A stretch of 14,530 bases of DNA, from assembly GCA_051027215.1 (NCBI GenBank), contig JBPCXR010000344.1:1-14530 (forward strand). The letters are read 5' to 3'. Positions 1 through 6,317 of this stretch are shown one piece after another. The stretch comes from CALHVX01 sp051027215. Its GTDB lineage: Bacteria > Pseudomonadota > Gammaproteobacteria > Pseudomonadales > Azotimanducaceae. The notes beneath the pieces were generated by a model. The model saw only the letters and a program-made list of their open reading frames with translations. It was not told where the DNA came from and searched no databases. Position 1 is the first letter of the stretch, and every line of letters begins with the position of its first letter. The translations under genes and the position numbers were made by a program.

Positions 1-172
1 GCACTGAACCGTCGCCGAGTAGCGCATCGTACATCTTACGGTAGGTATCTCCCGCAGGAGGCTCTACCTTGATCACCTCTGCACCCATATCCGCCATGAG
101 CGCGGCACAGCTTGGCGCGGCCAGCCAGCTGGCGACTTCCAAGACCTTGATTCCTGCCAACGGTGCGGTCAT
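1..172 (-). CDS. CaiB/BaiF-type (family III) CoA-transferase, N-terminal part, cut by window edge
   Basis: Read leftward from an ATG at 172-170, the frame stays open to the window edge (57 codons). It begins MTAPLAGIKVLEVASW and continues with a segment reading APSCAALMADMGAEVIKVEPP, then GDTYRK. This is the hallmark N-terminus of family III CoA-transferases (first beta strand, 'A.P....LADLGAEVIKVE' Rossmann-like part). The family moves CoA between acyl-CoA and free acids in the cytoplasm; the catalytic Asp lies further in and is outside the window. A strong ribosome binding site (GGGAGG, complement of 179-184) sits 6 nt before the ATG and fixes the start. The gene diverges from the BVMO gene at 314. 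A role in activating an acid made by the neighbouring oxygenases is inference. Family call is secure; substrate is unknown. Confidence 0.9.
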   Translation of the reverse strand, partial: MTAPLAGIKVLEVASWLAAPSCAALMADMGAEVIKVEPPAGDTYRKMYDALLGDGSV

Positions 173-211
173 TACATTCCTCCCTTAGAGCCGGCAGATG
201 CTAGCAGAATT

Positions 212-245
212 GGCGCTCAATGCTTCGAAGTGCGTTGGCAGCGCC
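212..245. repeat. Imperfect inverted repeat in the divergent CoA-transferase/BVMO spacer
   Basis: GGCGCT (212-217) and AGCGCC (240-245) are perfect 6-bp arms. Inside them CAATGC (218-223) and GCGTTG (232-237) pair with one mismatch, around a central TTCGAA (224-229). The element lies in the 141-bp spacer between two divergently transcribed genes, where a shared operator would be expected. No convincing -35/-10 pair was recognised around it. It could equally be a chance GC-rich repeat. Confidence 0.3.
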
Positions 246-313
246 TCTGAGTTCCTAGACGCTCGCGGATGCGGTGTACACTGAACGACTACGTAGCGCA
301 GCAGAGAGGCGAC

Positions 314-1939
314 ATGACCGAGAACGCCAAACCGTACGACGCCATCATCATCGGATCGGGCTTTAGCGGCCTGTACGCACTGCACCATCTGCGCGACAAG
401 ATGGGGCTTAACGTCCGCGCTTTCGATGGCGCCGGTGGTGTTGGCGGCACCTGGTGGTACAACCGCTATCCTGGCGCCCGGGTCGATGCGCCGAGCAGCC
501 CGTTTTACGCCTATACGTTTTCACAGGAACTCGTGAACGAGTGGGATTGGACCGAAACCCAGACCTCACAGGCTTCGGTGCTCGCTTACCTCGAGCACTT
601 CGCCGAGCGCTTTGACCTATTGAAGGACATCCAGTTCGACACCTGGGTGAGCGACGCGCGTTACGATGACGCAGCCCAACGCTGGAACATCGAAACCGAC
701 ACCAATGAGATCGCCTCAGCGCAGTTCTTAATTTGCGCCGTAGGCGCGCTTTTCGTTGCCAACATGCCCGACTACCCTGGCATCAATGACTTCGCCGGGG
801 AGTGTTACCACACGGGTCGCTGGCCACACGAAAAAGTCTCTTTTGCCGGTAAGCGCGTCGGCGTCATCGGAACCGGCTCGTCCGGGATCCAGTCGATTCC
901 CGAGATCGCCAAGGAAGCTGACCACGTCACGGTGTTCCAACGCACACCGCAGTATTCCCTTCCGGCACGCAACCGCCCACTCACCGAAGCTGAGCTCAAC
1001 GGTTACCGCAGCGACTGGGATGACCTGCGAACCTCCATGTGTAAACGCGGCGGTTGGCCGTTCAAGACAAACCGGCGGCGCGCATCCGACTACACGCCCG
1101 AGCAGCGCCAAGCCATCTATGAGGACTTGTGGGAGCAAGGCGGCATCCATCTGTCCATCAACAGCTTTGTCGGTGTTTTGGTCGACAAAGCGCTCAACGA
1201 AGAGGTTGGCGAGTTCGTTCGCGGCAAGATTCGCGAGATAGTGCAAGATCCTGAGACCGTCAATAAGCTGATGCCCGACTACCACTTCGGCACCAAGCGC
1301 CTGATCCTCGATAACGGTTACTTCGAAACTTACAACCGCGACAACGTCTCGTTGATCGATCTTCGCGAGGATCCAATTGAGGCGTTCACGCCCTCGAGCG
1401 TGCGGACGAAACACAGCGAGCATCCGATCGACATGCTGGTGCTCGCCACCGGCTTCGATGCGGTGAGCGGTTCAATGCTGAAGCTCAACCCGAAAGGCCG
1501 CGGTGGCGTGAGTCTCGAGCAGAAGTGGGACGACCGATTCGACAACTACCTCGGCACCGCAATAGCAGGCTTCCCCAACCTCTTCATGATCCATGGTCCC
1601 GGCGCGCCCGGCGTATTTTTCACGATGCCCCTTGGTGCCGAGCGCACTGCTACTTGGATTGCCGACTGCATCCGCCATCTCTCCGAGCAGGGTCTTGGCG
1701 CTATCGAGGCAACGGAAAACGCCGAAGCAAGCTGGGATCGTGAGATCAACGAGATCGCTGACCGGACCCTCTACCCGCTGACGAATTCCTGGTACATGGG
1801 TGCGAACATCCCAGGTAAGTCACGCCAATTTCTGGGGCACTTGCGCGGGTCGCAGTACTTCGAACGGTTGCTCGAGGTCGCAGAAGCGGGCTACGAGGGG
1901 TTCGTCTTTGAGTCCGTTCCGGAAAAAGTGGCGGTATAG
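314..1939 (+). CDS. Type I Baeyer-Villiger monooxygenase (cyclohexanone monooxygenase-like)
   Basis: A 541-residue FAD/NADPH enzyme expected to insert oxygen next to a ketone, giving an ester or lactone. FAD Rossmann motif GSGFSG is at residues 14-19, the type I BVMO fingerprint FAGECYHTGRWP at 160-171, and the NADPH Rossmann motif GTGSSG at 186-191. The region after the first motif reads GGTWWYNRYPGAR (44-56), with W and Y swapped relative to the usual TWYWN, and keeps the following Asp (D58). From memory the alignment with Acinetobacter cyclohexanone monooxygenase runs end to end with almost equal length. It includes the catalytic Arg (R329, in GTKRLILDNGY), the ATGFDAV segment, and SWYMGANIPGK with the active-site Trp (W493). 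An upstream in-frame ATG at 269 exists, but the start at 314 has AGAGAGG (303-309) before it and the canonical N-terminus. Cytoplasmic; substrate unknown, probably a cyclic ketone. Diverges from the CoA-transferase. Confidence 0.93.
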   Translation: MTENAKPYDAIIIGSGFSGLYALHHLRDKMGLNVRAFDGAGGVGGTWWYNRYPGARVDAPSSPFYAYTFSQELVNEWDWTETQTSQASVLAYLEHFAERFDLLKDIQFDTWVSDARYDDAAQRWNIETDTNEIASAQFLICAVGALFVANMPDYPGINDFAGECYHTGRWPHEKVSFAGKRVGVIGTGSSGIQSIPEIAKEADHVTVFQRTPQYSLPARNRPLTEAELNGYRSDWDDLRTSMCKRGGWPFKTNRRRASDYTPEQRQAIYEDLWEQGGIHLSINSFVGVLVDKALNEEVGEFVRGKIREIVQDPETVNKLMPDYHFGTKRLILDNGYFETYNRDNVSLIDLREDPIEAFTPSSVRTKHSEHPIDMLVLATGFDAVSGSMLKLNPKGRGGVSLEQKWDDRFDNYLGTAIAGFPNLFMIHGPGAPGVFFTMPLGAERTATWIADCIRHLSEQGLGAIEATENAEASWDREINEIADRTLYPLTNSWYMGANIPGKSRQFLGHLRGSQYFERLLEVAEAGYEGFVFESVPEKVAV

Positions 1940-1974
1940 CTCTCAGTCATTGTGTCTAAGCCTGAGCATTCGAA

Positions 1975-2004
1975 TAGACTACGGTTCCATTATGGTTCTA
2001 TAAT
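1975..2004 (+). promoter_or_regulatory. Probable sigma70-type promoter of the toxin-antitoxin operon
   Basis: A perfect -10 hexamer TATAAT lies at 1999-2004. An 18-bp spacer separates it from TAGACT (1975-1980), which matches four of six -35 positions. The antitoxin start follows at 2027. The -10 sits inside the middle operator box described separately, so a bound antitoxin would occlude RNA polymerase. Confidence 0.6.
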
Positions 2005-2018
2005 AGATCCATTATGGA
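1986..2018. promoter_or_regulatory. Three tandem 11-bp near-palindromic boxes, probable antitoxin operator
   Basis: Three abutting 11-bp units can be read: TCCATTATGGT (1986-1996), TCTATAATAGA (1997-2007) and TCCATTATGGA (2008-2018). They share the pattern TCyATwATrGw, and each is nearly its own reverse complement. The array covers the -10 hexamer and reaches the ribosome binding site (TGGAGG, 2015-2020). Ribbon-helix-helix antitoxins are known to bind tandem short palindromic boxes at their own promoters as several dimers, so autoregulation by the antitoxin/toxin complex is the natural inference. A weaker, 7-of-11 match lies directly upstream at 1975-1985. Confidence 0.65.
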
Positions 2019-2026
2019 GGCACATT

Positions 2027-2311
2027 ATGCCCAATCTATCAATCAAAAACGTACCCGAACATGTGGTTAACAAGCTGCGACAGCGGGCAGCAAGCCACCA
2101 CCGTTCTCTGCAGGGTGAACTGATGGAGCTGATCTGCCGCTCTACCGATGAAGCTGCCAGCGAGACCACAAACACAGATGAAGAAGGCAATCTATCTGGT
2201 TGGCTATCAATAGAAGAAATCGCCGCTGAGCTCGCGACTGCGCAACAACGGCCAACCCGCACGGTACCGCTTGCCGTAGACATTATTCGGCGGGACCGAG
2301 ACTCAAGATGA
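2027..2311 (+). CDS. FitA-like ribbon-helix-helix antitoxin
   Basis: A 94-residue protein starting MPNLSIKNVPEHVVNKLRQR. The pattern 'NLSIKNVPEHVVNKLRQRAASHHRSLQGELMELI' (residues 3-36) is the Arc/MetJ-type ribbon-helix-helix domain of FitA-type antitoxins, with a DNA-binding strand followed by two helices. The remainder (about residues 40-94) is acidic then mixed, as expected for a toxin-binding tail. The start at 2027 is chosen because TGGAGG (2015-2020) precedes it; a longer frame opening at 1952 would run through the promoter and operator boxes. The stop overlaps the toxin start as ATGA (2308-2311), indicating translational coupling. The protein should neutralise the PIN toxin and repress its own promoter. 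Confidence 0.88.
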   Translation: MPNLSIKNVPEHVVNKLRQRAASHHRSLQGELMELICRSTDEAASETTNTDEEGNLSGWLSIEEIAAELATAQQRPTRTVPLAVDIIRRDRDSR

Positions 2312-2736
2312 GCCGTGAACTATTCGTTGCTGAACCAGTAAAGACCTACAACACGCTGCCGCCTATTGTGGTGGATTGCAGCCTACTAGCGGCCATTTTG
2401 TTCAATGAACCGTCAAGAGACGAAGCGCTAGAGGCACTTGCAGGTAAATCTCTGCACGTACCCAATCTTATAGACCATGAAATTATCAGCGTCGCTGTCA
2501 AGAAATCCGAAGCCAAAGCTGGAGCCACGGTAATAAGAGGATTAAGCAGTTTTAGAAAACTCAGGCTGGCTCGCCATAGCGTGGATCACCAAGCCCAGTT
2601 CGAGCTCGCTCTCAGCCAAAAACTGTCCGCGTACGACGCAGCCTATTTGCAGCTCGCCGTGGCGCTCAACGCGCCGCTTGCTACTTACGATCCAGTATTG
2701 GCTTCTGCCGCCGAGAAAGTGCTGGCGTCGCGCTAG
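2308..2736 (+). CDS. VapC/FitB-type PIN-domain ribonuclease toxin
   Basis: A 142-residue PIN-domain protein. Conserved acidic residues are visible in PIN order: D23 in IVVDCSLLAAIL, E58 in NLIDHEII, D110 in SAYDAAYLQLA, and D128 in PLATYDPVL. In the family these residues bind Mg2+ or Mn2+ and cleave RNA (tRNA, rRNA or mRNA depending on the member). About 17 extra residues precede the first PIN strand, a somewhat long N-terminus for VapC. Start ATG overlaps the antitoxin stop by 4 bp. No sign of frameshift or loss of key residues, so the pair is probably functional. It sits beside a patch of gene fragments, consistent with a mobile or recently inserted module. Confidence 0.88.
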   Translation: MSRELFVAEPVKTYNTLPPIVVDCSLLAAILFNEPSRDEALEALAGKSLHVPNLIDHEIISVAVKKSEAKAGATVIRGLSSFRKLRLARHSVDHQAQFELALSQKLSAYDAAYLQLAVALNAPLATYDPVLASAAEKVLASR

Positions 2737-2763
2737 GTCCGTAGCAACGCCTAGGTCGCTGGC

Positions 2764-2817
2764 CAGAAAAGCCTGCAATTGCTCGGGTGTAGGGTTGACT
2801 GCGTTTGAAACTTCCGT
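2764..2817 (-). pseudogene. Fragment of a DUF1330-family protein (N-terminal end)
   Basis: The minus strand reads TEVSNAVNPTPEQLQAF and then ASD. This matches the N-terminus of the intact DUF1330 protein at 13336-13767 (MEVNNKVVPSEEQLKGF) with about 9 identities in 17 positions. The expected continuation (DGPIYMLNLLKF) is absent: after ASD the reading runs into sequence antisense to the toxin gene. So only the first about 20 residues of a second, non-identical DUF1330 copy remain. The short length is the main weakness. Confidence 0.45.
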
Positions 2818-2829
2818 GTGGACCCCTAA

Positions 2830-3156
2830 CACATCGTGCAGCGCACCATCGAAACGCGCTTGATTAGAAGAGATTGCGTCTCCCAATGCCTCGGGCGGAA
2901 GAATTCCATCTCCCGCCGAAGCGGCTCGATACAGATCACCGTGCCCCGGTCCACGCACTCGGGAGGAGGAAAAGTAGAGTACACCGGATGCGGTGACCAC
3001 TGGCGAATACTCAGGCGTGTTGAAATTCATAGCCAAACGCTCGAGCTTGTTCGGCTCTAAAAGATTATAGCGCCAGATATCAGCGTCAAGATTGTTATCA
3101 ACGACGGTAGCAGGACGATCTGATGGAGTTCTTAAAGTCCCTGTAGCTGAAGACAC
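2830..3156 (-). pseudogene. Remnant of a PD40/WD40-like beta-propeller (TolB-type) protein
   Basis: The minus-strand frame contains DADIWRYNLL, then NTPEYSPVVTASGVLYFSSS, then RGPGHGDLYRA and PEALGDAISSNQARFDGALH. This is the typical blade pattern of PD40 propellers ('DIW..', 'E.SP.VT.DG.LYFSS.R.G..G..DLYRA', 'PE.LGDAINS...EFD'). Only about one and a half blades are present, with no signal peptide and no remaining blades, and the frame (open from a stop at 3195-3193) then runs through the DUF1330 fragment and across the toxin gene. The reading frame itself is intact over the fragment, so truncation rather than frameshifting destroyed the gene. A GTG at 3156 exists but is not a credible native start. 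Function of the parent protein is unknown. Confidence 0.6.
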
Positions 3157-3241
3157 TAGAGCGCGCCGTAGCCAGCGGCCAATGAGTCGACTCTATCCCT
3201 AGGCCATTCAAAAAACCCAATGCTTCGATACTTGCCTTGGC

Positions 3242-3265
3242 TAACCATAAGGCGGTTTATGGTTA
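3242..3265. promoter_or_regulatory. Inverted repeat upstream of the TonB receptor, candidate operator
   Basis: TAACCATAA (3242-3250) and TTATGGTTA (3257-3265) are perfect 9-bp arms around a 6-bp centre GGCGGT. The element ends 81 bp before the receptor ATG. Its size and symmetry fit a dimeric transcription factor site. No regulator gene is present in the window and no clear -35/-10 pair could be assigned, so the regulator is unknown. Confidence 0.5.
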
Positions 3266-3346
3266 CTATTCGCACGCTCGTCGAACAAGGCATCGTTGAA
3301 ACTTACCGCATTTCGGAGCAGGATGAAGGAAAAGGGGGGAGTCACT

Positions 3347-6034
3347 ATGAAGCACTATGCACAGGCAATTCTGCTCAGTTTTGTACGTATGTACAGTGTT
3401 GGCATGCCACTATTCATTTCACTAGCACTGGCTTTGCCACTGCAGAGTGCTTACGCCGAAGAGCAGGCCCGCACGGGATCGCCCATAGAGGAAATTATTG
3501 TTACTGCGCAGAAGCGCGAAGAAAGCATTAACGACGTTGCCATGTCGATACAAGCTGCCACCGGCGAGAAGCTAAACGACATGGGCATAACAGACACTGC
3601 CGATCTGTATAAGGTGGTTACCGGGTTCAACTCGAACGTCACCTACTACGGAACTTCCATCTATACCATTCGTGGCGTAGGTTTTCAGGATACCGCACTC
3701 GCCTCGCAACCCACGGTAAGCGTCTATATCGACCAAATGCCATTGGCTTTTTCTGCGTTAACCTCAGGGGTTATTTTGGATCTGCAGCGGGTGGAAGTTC
3801 TCAAAGGCCCACAGGGCACGCTGTTCGGACAGAACTCCACCGGAGGAGCGGTTAACTACGTTGCCAACAAACCCACCAGGGAGTTTGAGTCTGGCATCGA
3901 TGCCAGCTTTGGCAGATTCAGTGAAATTGACCTGAGCGGCTTTATTAGCGGGCCAATCAGCGAGACATTGAGCTACCGCATAGCCGCGCGACATATCTCG
4001 TCGGATGGTTGGCAAGACGCGGTTGTCGATAATCCAGCACAAGATCCTTTCTGGAGCGATCCTTCGACCGTTGCGGTGTTAGGCGCACCACGCAACTACG
4101 AACGCAGTGATGATGAGTGGGGTGAAAAGGATTTCACAAGCTACCGAGCGTCTTTCCAATGGGATCCCTCGGATACCTTTTCAGCGCTCTCCTCTTTTAG
4201 TGGGTTCATCGACAAGAGTCAGTCACAAGCACCTGCACTCTACGGCATCGCGTCTTTGAACCCAGATGGTGATTTGAATCCTTTGGTCGCAAATTATCCC
4301 CGCGCGGGAGACGACAATCAGGACGCAGACTGGGGGCCTTGCGTGAACGTTGCGGGTGGTGACCCCAATCTGGTGTTTACCGATGGCGCCGCGTTTTCAC
4401 CTCAAGGACTGACCATCGACGCCGTGGATGTCGATGGCAACGGGTTGAATCTCAACAACCGCCTCTACGACAACTGCGAAGACGCAGAGCGCGACAATGA
4501 CTACTTCAACGTATCATTGCGGTTCGACTGGGATTTGAACGACGACATTACCCTCACGAGCCTAACTTCATACGGCGAATTCGATCGTGACCAGCAACTG
4601 GAAAGCGATGGCACGTTCTATCAAGATTATGAGTCATCCCAAGACGGTTTCCTTGATATCTTCTACCAAGAACTTCGCATCGCCGGAACGTTCCAAAACA
4701 AAGGGACGTGGGTTGCTGGTGTGAATTACGAAGACATCAGCACGTGGGATGCCTTTGTGCAAACCTACGGCATTTCGTCTGCGATCCCGACGCTGGGTAA
4801 TCCGCTGGGACCCACCCAACCCAACAATCGCCAGAATGCCGAAACCTGGGCGGTCTTTGCCAGCTTTGACTATCCAGTGCGCGAAGACCTGATCGTGCAA
4901 TTGGGCGCCCGATATACGGATCAAGAGCGCGACTATCGTGGCTGTGGTGGAGACGCGGGCGACGGCAGCTGGTCTGATATTTCCGAGGGTATCCAAGCTA
5001 TATTGCAGGGTGTGTTTGATGGCACCGCAAATACCGTTAATGCTGGTCCAGGCGGATGCGGCAGCACTGGCCCTGCGCCTTTGTTTCACCCAGTTCCCAG
5101 TGGATTTACTGATGAATTAAACGAAGACAATTTTTCATGGCGTGTGGGGCTTAATTGGGAAGCAACGCCGGATTCCTTGTACTACATCAACGTCAGCCAA
5201 GGCTTTAAGTCGGGTAGTTTTCCAACGGTGGCGGCAGCAGCTTCGTTACAGTTGATTCCAGCCAAGCAGGAGGAGCTCCTCGCCTACGAGATTGGCACCA
5301 AACTGTCCTTAGCAGACGGACGCGTGCAATTGAATGCAGCTGCCTTCTACTACGACTACACCGACAAGCAAATCTTAGCCGCTGTCCCCGACATCATCTT
5401 CGGGTCGTTGCCCGCATTGGTTAACGTGCCCGAATCAGAAGTCATCGGCGCTGAAGTCTCATTGGAGTGGTATCCCATTGATGGATTGCGAATTGCACCG
5501 TCCGTAAGCTACGCCAAAAGCGAAGTGTTGGGTGATTTCGAGAGCTTCGATCCGTTCTTCAACCCGGTAAACAACGCCAACCCTAAGGATTTCTCAGGCC
5601 AGGAGTTCCCCAACGCTCCGAAATGGCAAGGAAATATCGACGTCCAATACGAGTGGACCTTTGGAGACGGCATGCTTGCGTTTGTGGGCATGAATGCGAA
5701 CTTCCAGGATGAGACCACTGGATTTTTCGTCGACGAATGCAAGGATCCATCGCTGCCATGTACCCGAGAGAAATCTCCACAGGCGTGCGTCATTTGTGAC
5801 CCATCTACGGTAGTCAGCACCTTCGAGGGCAACACCGACCTGATCATCAACGAACGTTTGTTGGTTGATCTGCGGGCAGGCGTTGAGACTGAAAACTGGC
5901 GCATCTGGGCGTGGGCACGAAACGTTACCGATAAATATTATTGGAACCAGGTTGCCCACGTTAACGACGTGCTGCTGCGCTACACCGGCATGCCACGTAC
6001 TTATGGACTATCGCTTAGCTATCGATTTCAGTAA
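3347..6034 (+). CDS. TonB-dependent outer-membrane receptor
   Basis: An 895-residue receptor that imports a bulky ligand across the outer membrane using TonB/ExbBD energy. It has a signal peptide (hydrophobic stretch about residues 16-33, likely cleavage after AYA at 35-37) and a TonB box EEIIVTAQKREE (48-59). The plug domain contains VEVLKGPQGTLFGQNSTGGA (149-168). A long 22-strand barrel follows, ending in NVTDKYYW and GMPRTYGLSLSYRFQ, the usual C-terminal strand pattern. ATG 3347 is preceded by GGGGGAG (3335-3341); a TTG at 3296 in frame is rejected because it would put 17 charged residues before the signal peptide. Extracellular loops contain several Cys, including C798, C804, C813 and C816 in one loop. 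It belongs to the large uncharacterised 'IVTAQKR' group common in catabolic loci, so a siderophore is not implied. Substrate probably relates to the oxygenase genes downstream (inference). Confidence 0.95.
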   Translation: MKHYAQAILLSFVRMYSVGMPLFISLALALPLQSAYAEEQARTGSPIEEIIVTAQKREESINDVAMSIQAATGEKLNDMGITDTADLYKVVTGFNSNVTYYGTSIYTIRGVGFQDTALASQPTVSVYIDQMPLAFSALTSGVILDLQRVEVLKGPQGTLFGQNSTGGAVNYVANKPTREFESGIDASFGRFSEIDLSGFISGPISETLSYRIAARHISSDGWQDAVVDNPAQDPFWSDPSTVAVLGAPRNYERSDDEWGEKDFTSYRASFQWDPSDTFSALSSFSGFIDKSQSQAPALYGIASLNPDGDLNPLVANYPRAGDDNQDADWGPCVNVAGGDPNLVFTDGAAFSPQGLTIDAVDVDGNGLNLNNRLYDNCEDAERDNDYFNVSLRFDWDLNDDITLTSLTSYGEFDRDQQLESDGTFYQDYESSQDGFLDIFYQELRIAGTFQNKGTWVAGVNYEDISTWDAFVQTYGISSAIPTLGNPLGPTQPNNRQNAETWAVFASFDYPVREDLIVQLGARYTDQERDYRGCGGDAGDGSWSDISEGIQAILQGVFDGTANTVNAGPGGCGSTGPAPLFHPVPSGFTDELNEDNFSWRVGLNWEATPDSLYYINVSQGFKSGSFPTVAAAASLQLIPAKQEELLAYEIGTKLSLADGRVQLNAAAFYYDYTDKQILAAVPDIIFGSLPALVNVPESEVIGAEVSLEWYPIDGLRIAPSVSYAKSEVLGDFESFDPFFNPVNNANPKDFSGQEFPNAPKWQGNIDVQYEWTFGDGMLAFVGMNANFQDETTGFFVDECKDPSLPCTREKSPQACVICDPSTVVSTFEGNTDLIINERLLVDLRAGVETENWRIWAWARNVTDKYYWNQVAHVNDVLLRYTGMPRTYGLSLSYRFQ

Positions 6035-6148
6035 GGAATAGGGGCGCAGTAAAGTGCCAGAGTAAAGCGAGACTTTGCCCGGGCACCAGCGCGCAGCCGA
6101 TGCTTCGCTTCGGCAACCACCGGACGTTGTGGCAAGCTAGGAGCCGTT

Positions 6149-6187
6149 ATGATGAAACAGCTTCTAAGGGAAGCCATCAAGGAATAA
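6149..6187 (+). pseudogene. Short ORF with good ribosome binding site; possible start of a broken gene or a leader peptide
   Basis: AGGAG (6139-6143) precedes ATGATG (6149-6154), and the frame reads MMKQLLREAIKE before a TAA at 6185-6187. Past that single stop the same frame remains open to well beyond 6318 with coding-like composition (EFLSVPITSHEPLYTDRRYR, then PILDWDDFGTIDKP). This may be a gene killed by one nonsense change, or a 12-residue leader with a chance open frame behind it. I do not recognise the protein. Confidence 0.3.
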
Positions 6188-6246
6188 GAATTCCTGAGCG
6201 TACCGATCACCTCTCACGAACCCCTTTACACCGATCGTCGTTACCG

Positions 6247-6263
6247 CCCAATCTTAGATTGGG
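6247..6263. promoter_or_regulatory. Perfect 17-bp palindrome upstream of the PhyH genes, candidate operator
   Basis: CCCAATCT (6247-6254) and AGATTGGG (6256-6263) are exact 8-bp inverted arms around a single T. A -10-like TACAAT (6274-6279) starts 11 bp after it, so the palindrome would cover the -35 region of a promoter for the PhyH genes starting at 6318. No good -35 hexamer is present at the right distance, which would suit an activator-dependent promoter (inference). Confidence 0.5.
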
Positions 6264-6317
6264 ACGACTTTGGTACAATCGATAAGCCATGCACCCGGGC
6301 TAAGGAAGTATCGCGGA

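Larger units (their letters stand above)
2737..3346. other. 610-bp stretch with no intact gene: gene fragments and receptor control region
   Basis: No complete gene of convincing coding character fills this interval. On the minus strand it carries a DUF1330 N-terminal fragment and a PD40 beta-propeller fragment, listed separately. The rightmost about 150 bp carries an inverted repeat and the TonB-receptor leader. CTAGGTC occurs twice in direct orientation (2733-2739 and 2751-2757), exactly where the toxin gene ends and the fragments begin. This may be a junction scar or chance. Confidence 0.55.

Noticed and set aside
756..1241. 161-codon plus-strand open frame within the BVMO
   Set aside because: Out-of-frame Ser/Arg/Thr-rich translation, typical of a shifted frame of a GC-rich gene.
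728..1423. Long minus-strand open frame of 231 codons inside the first BVMO
   Set aside because: It lies wholly antisense to a gene with strong motifs, has no ribosome binding site or recognisable domain, and is a codon-bias shadow.
3220..3531. Possible winged-helix fragment before the TonB receptor (TIRTLVEQGIVETYRISEQD)
   Set aside because: The similarity to regulator wing segments is vague, there is no ribosome binding site, and the frame runs on into the receptor gene.
4634..5089. Minus-strand open frame of 151 codons in the receptor gene
   Set aside because: Antisense to the conserved barrel with no domain or start signal of its own.
6076..6085. TGCCCGGGCA palindrome after the receptor gene as a terminator
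   Set aside because: Short, with no loop and no following T-run.
6259..6279. TTGGGA/TACAAT as a promoter before the PhyH genes
   Set aside because: The spacing is only 9 bases; the -10-like element is kept only as context for the palindrome.
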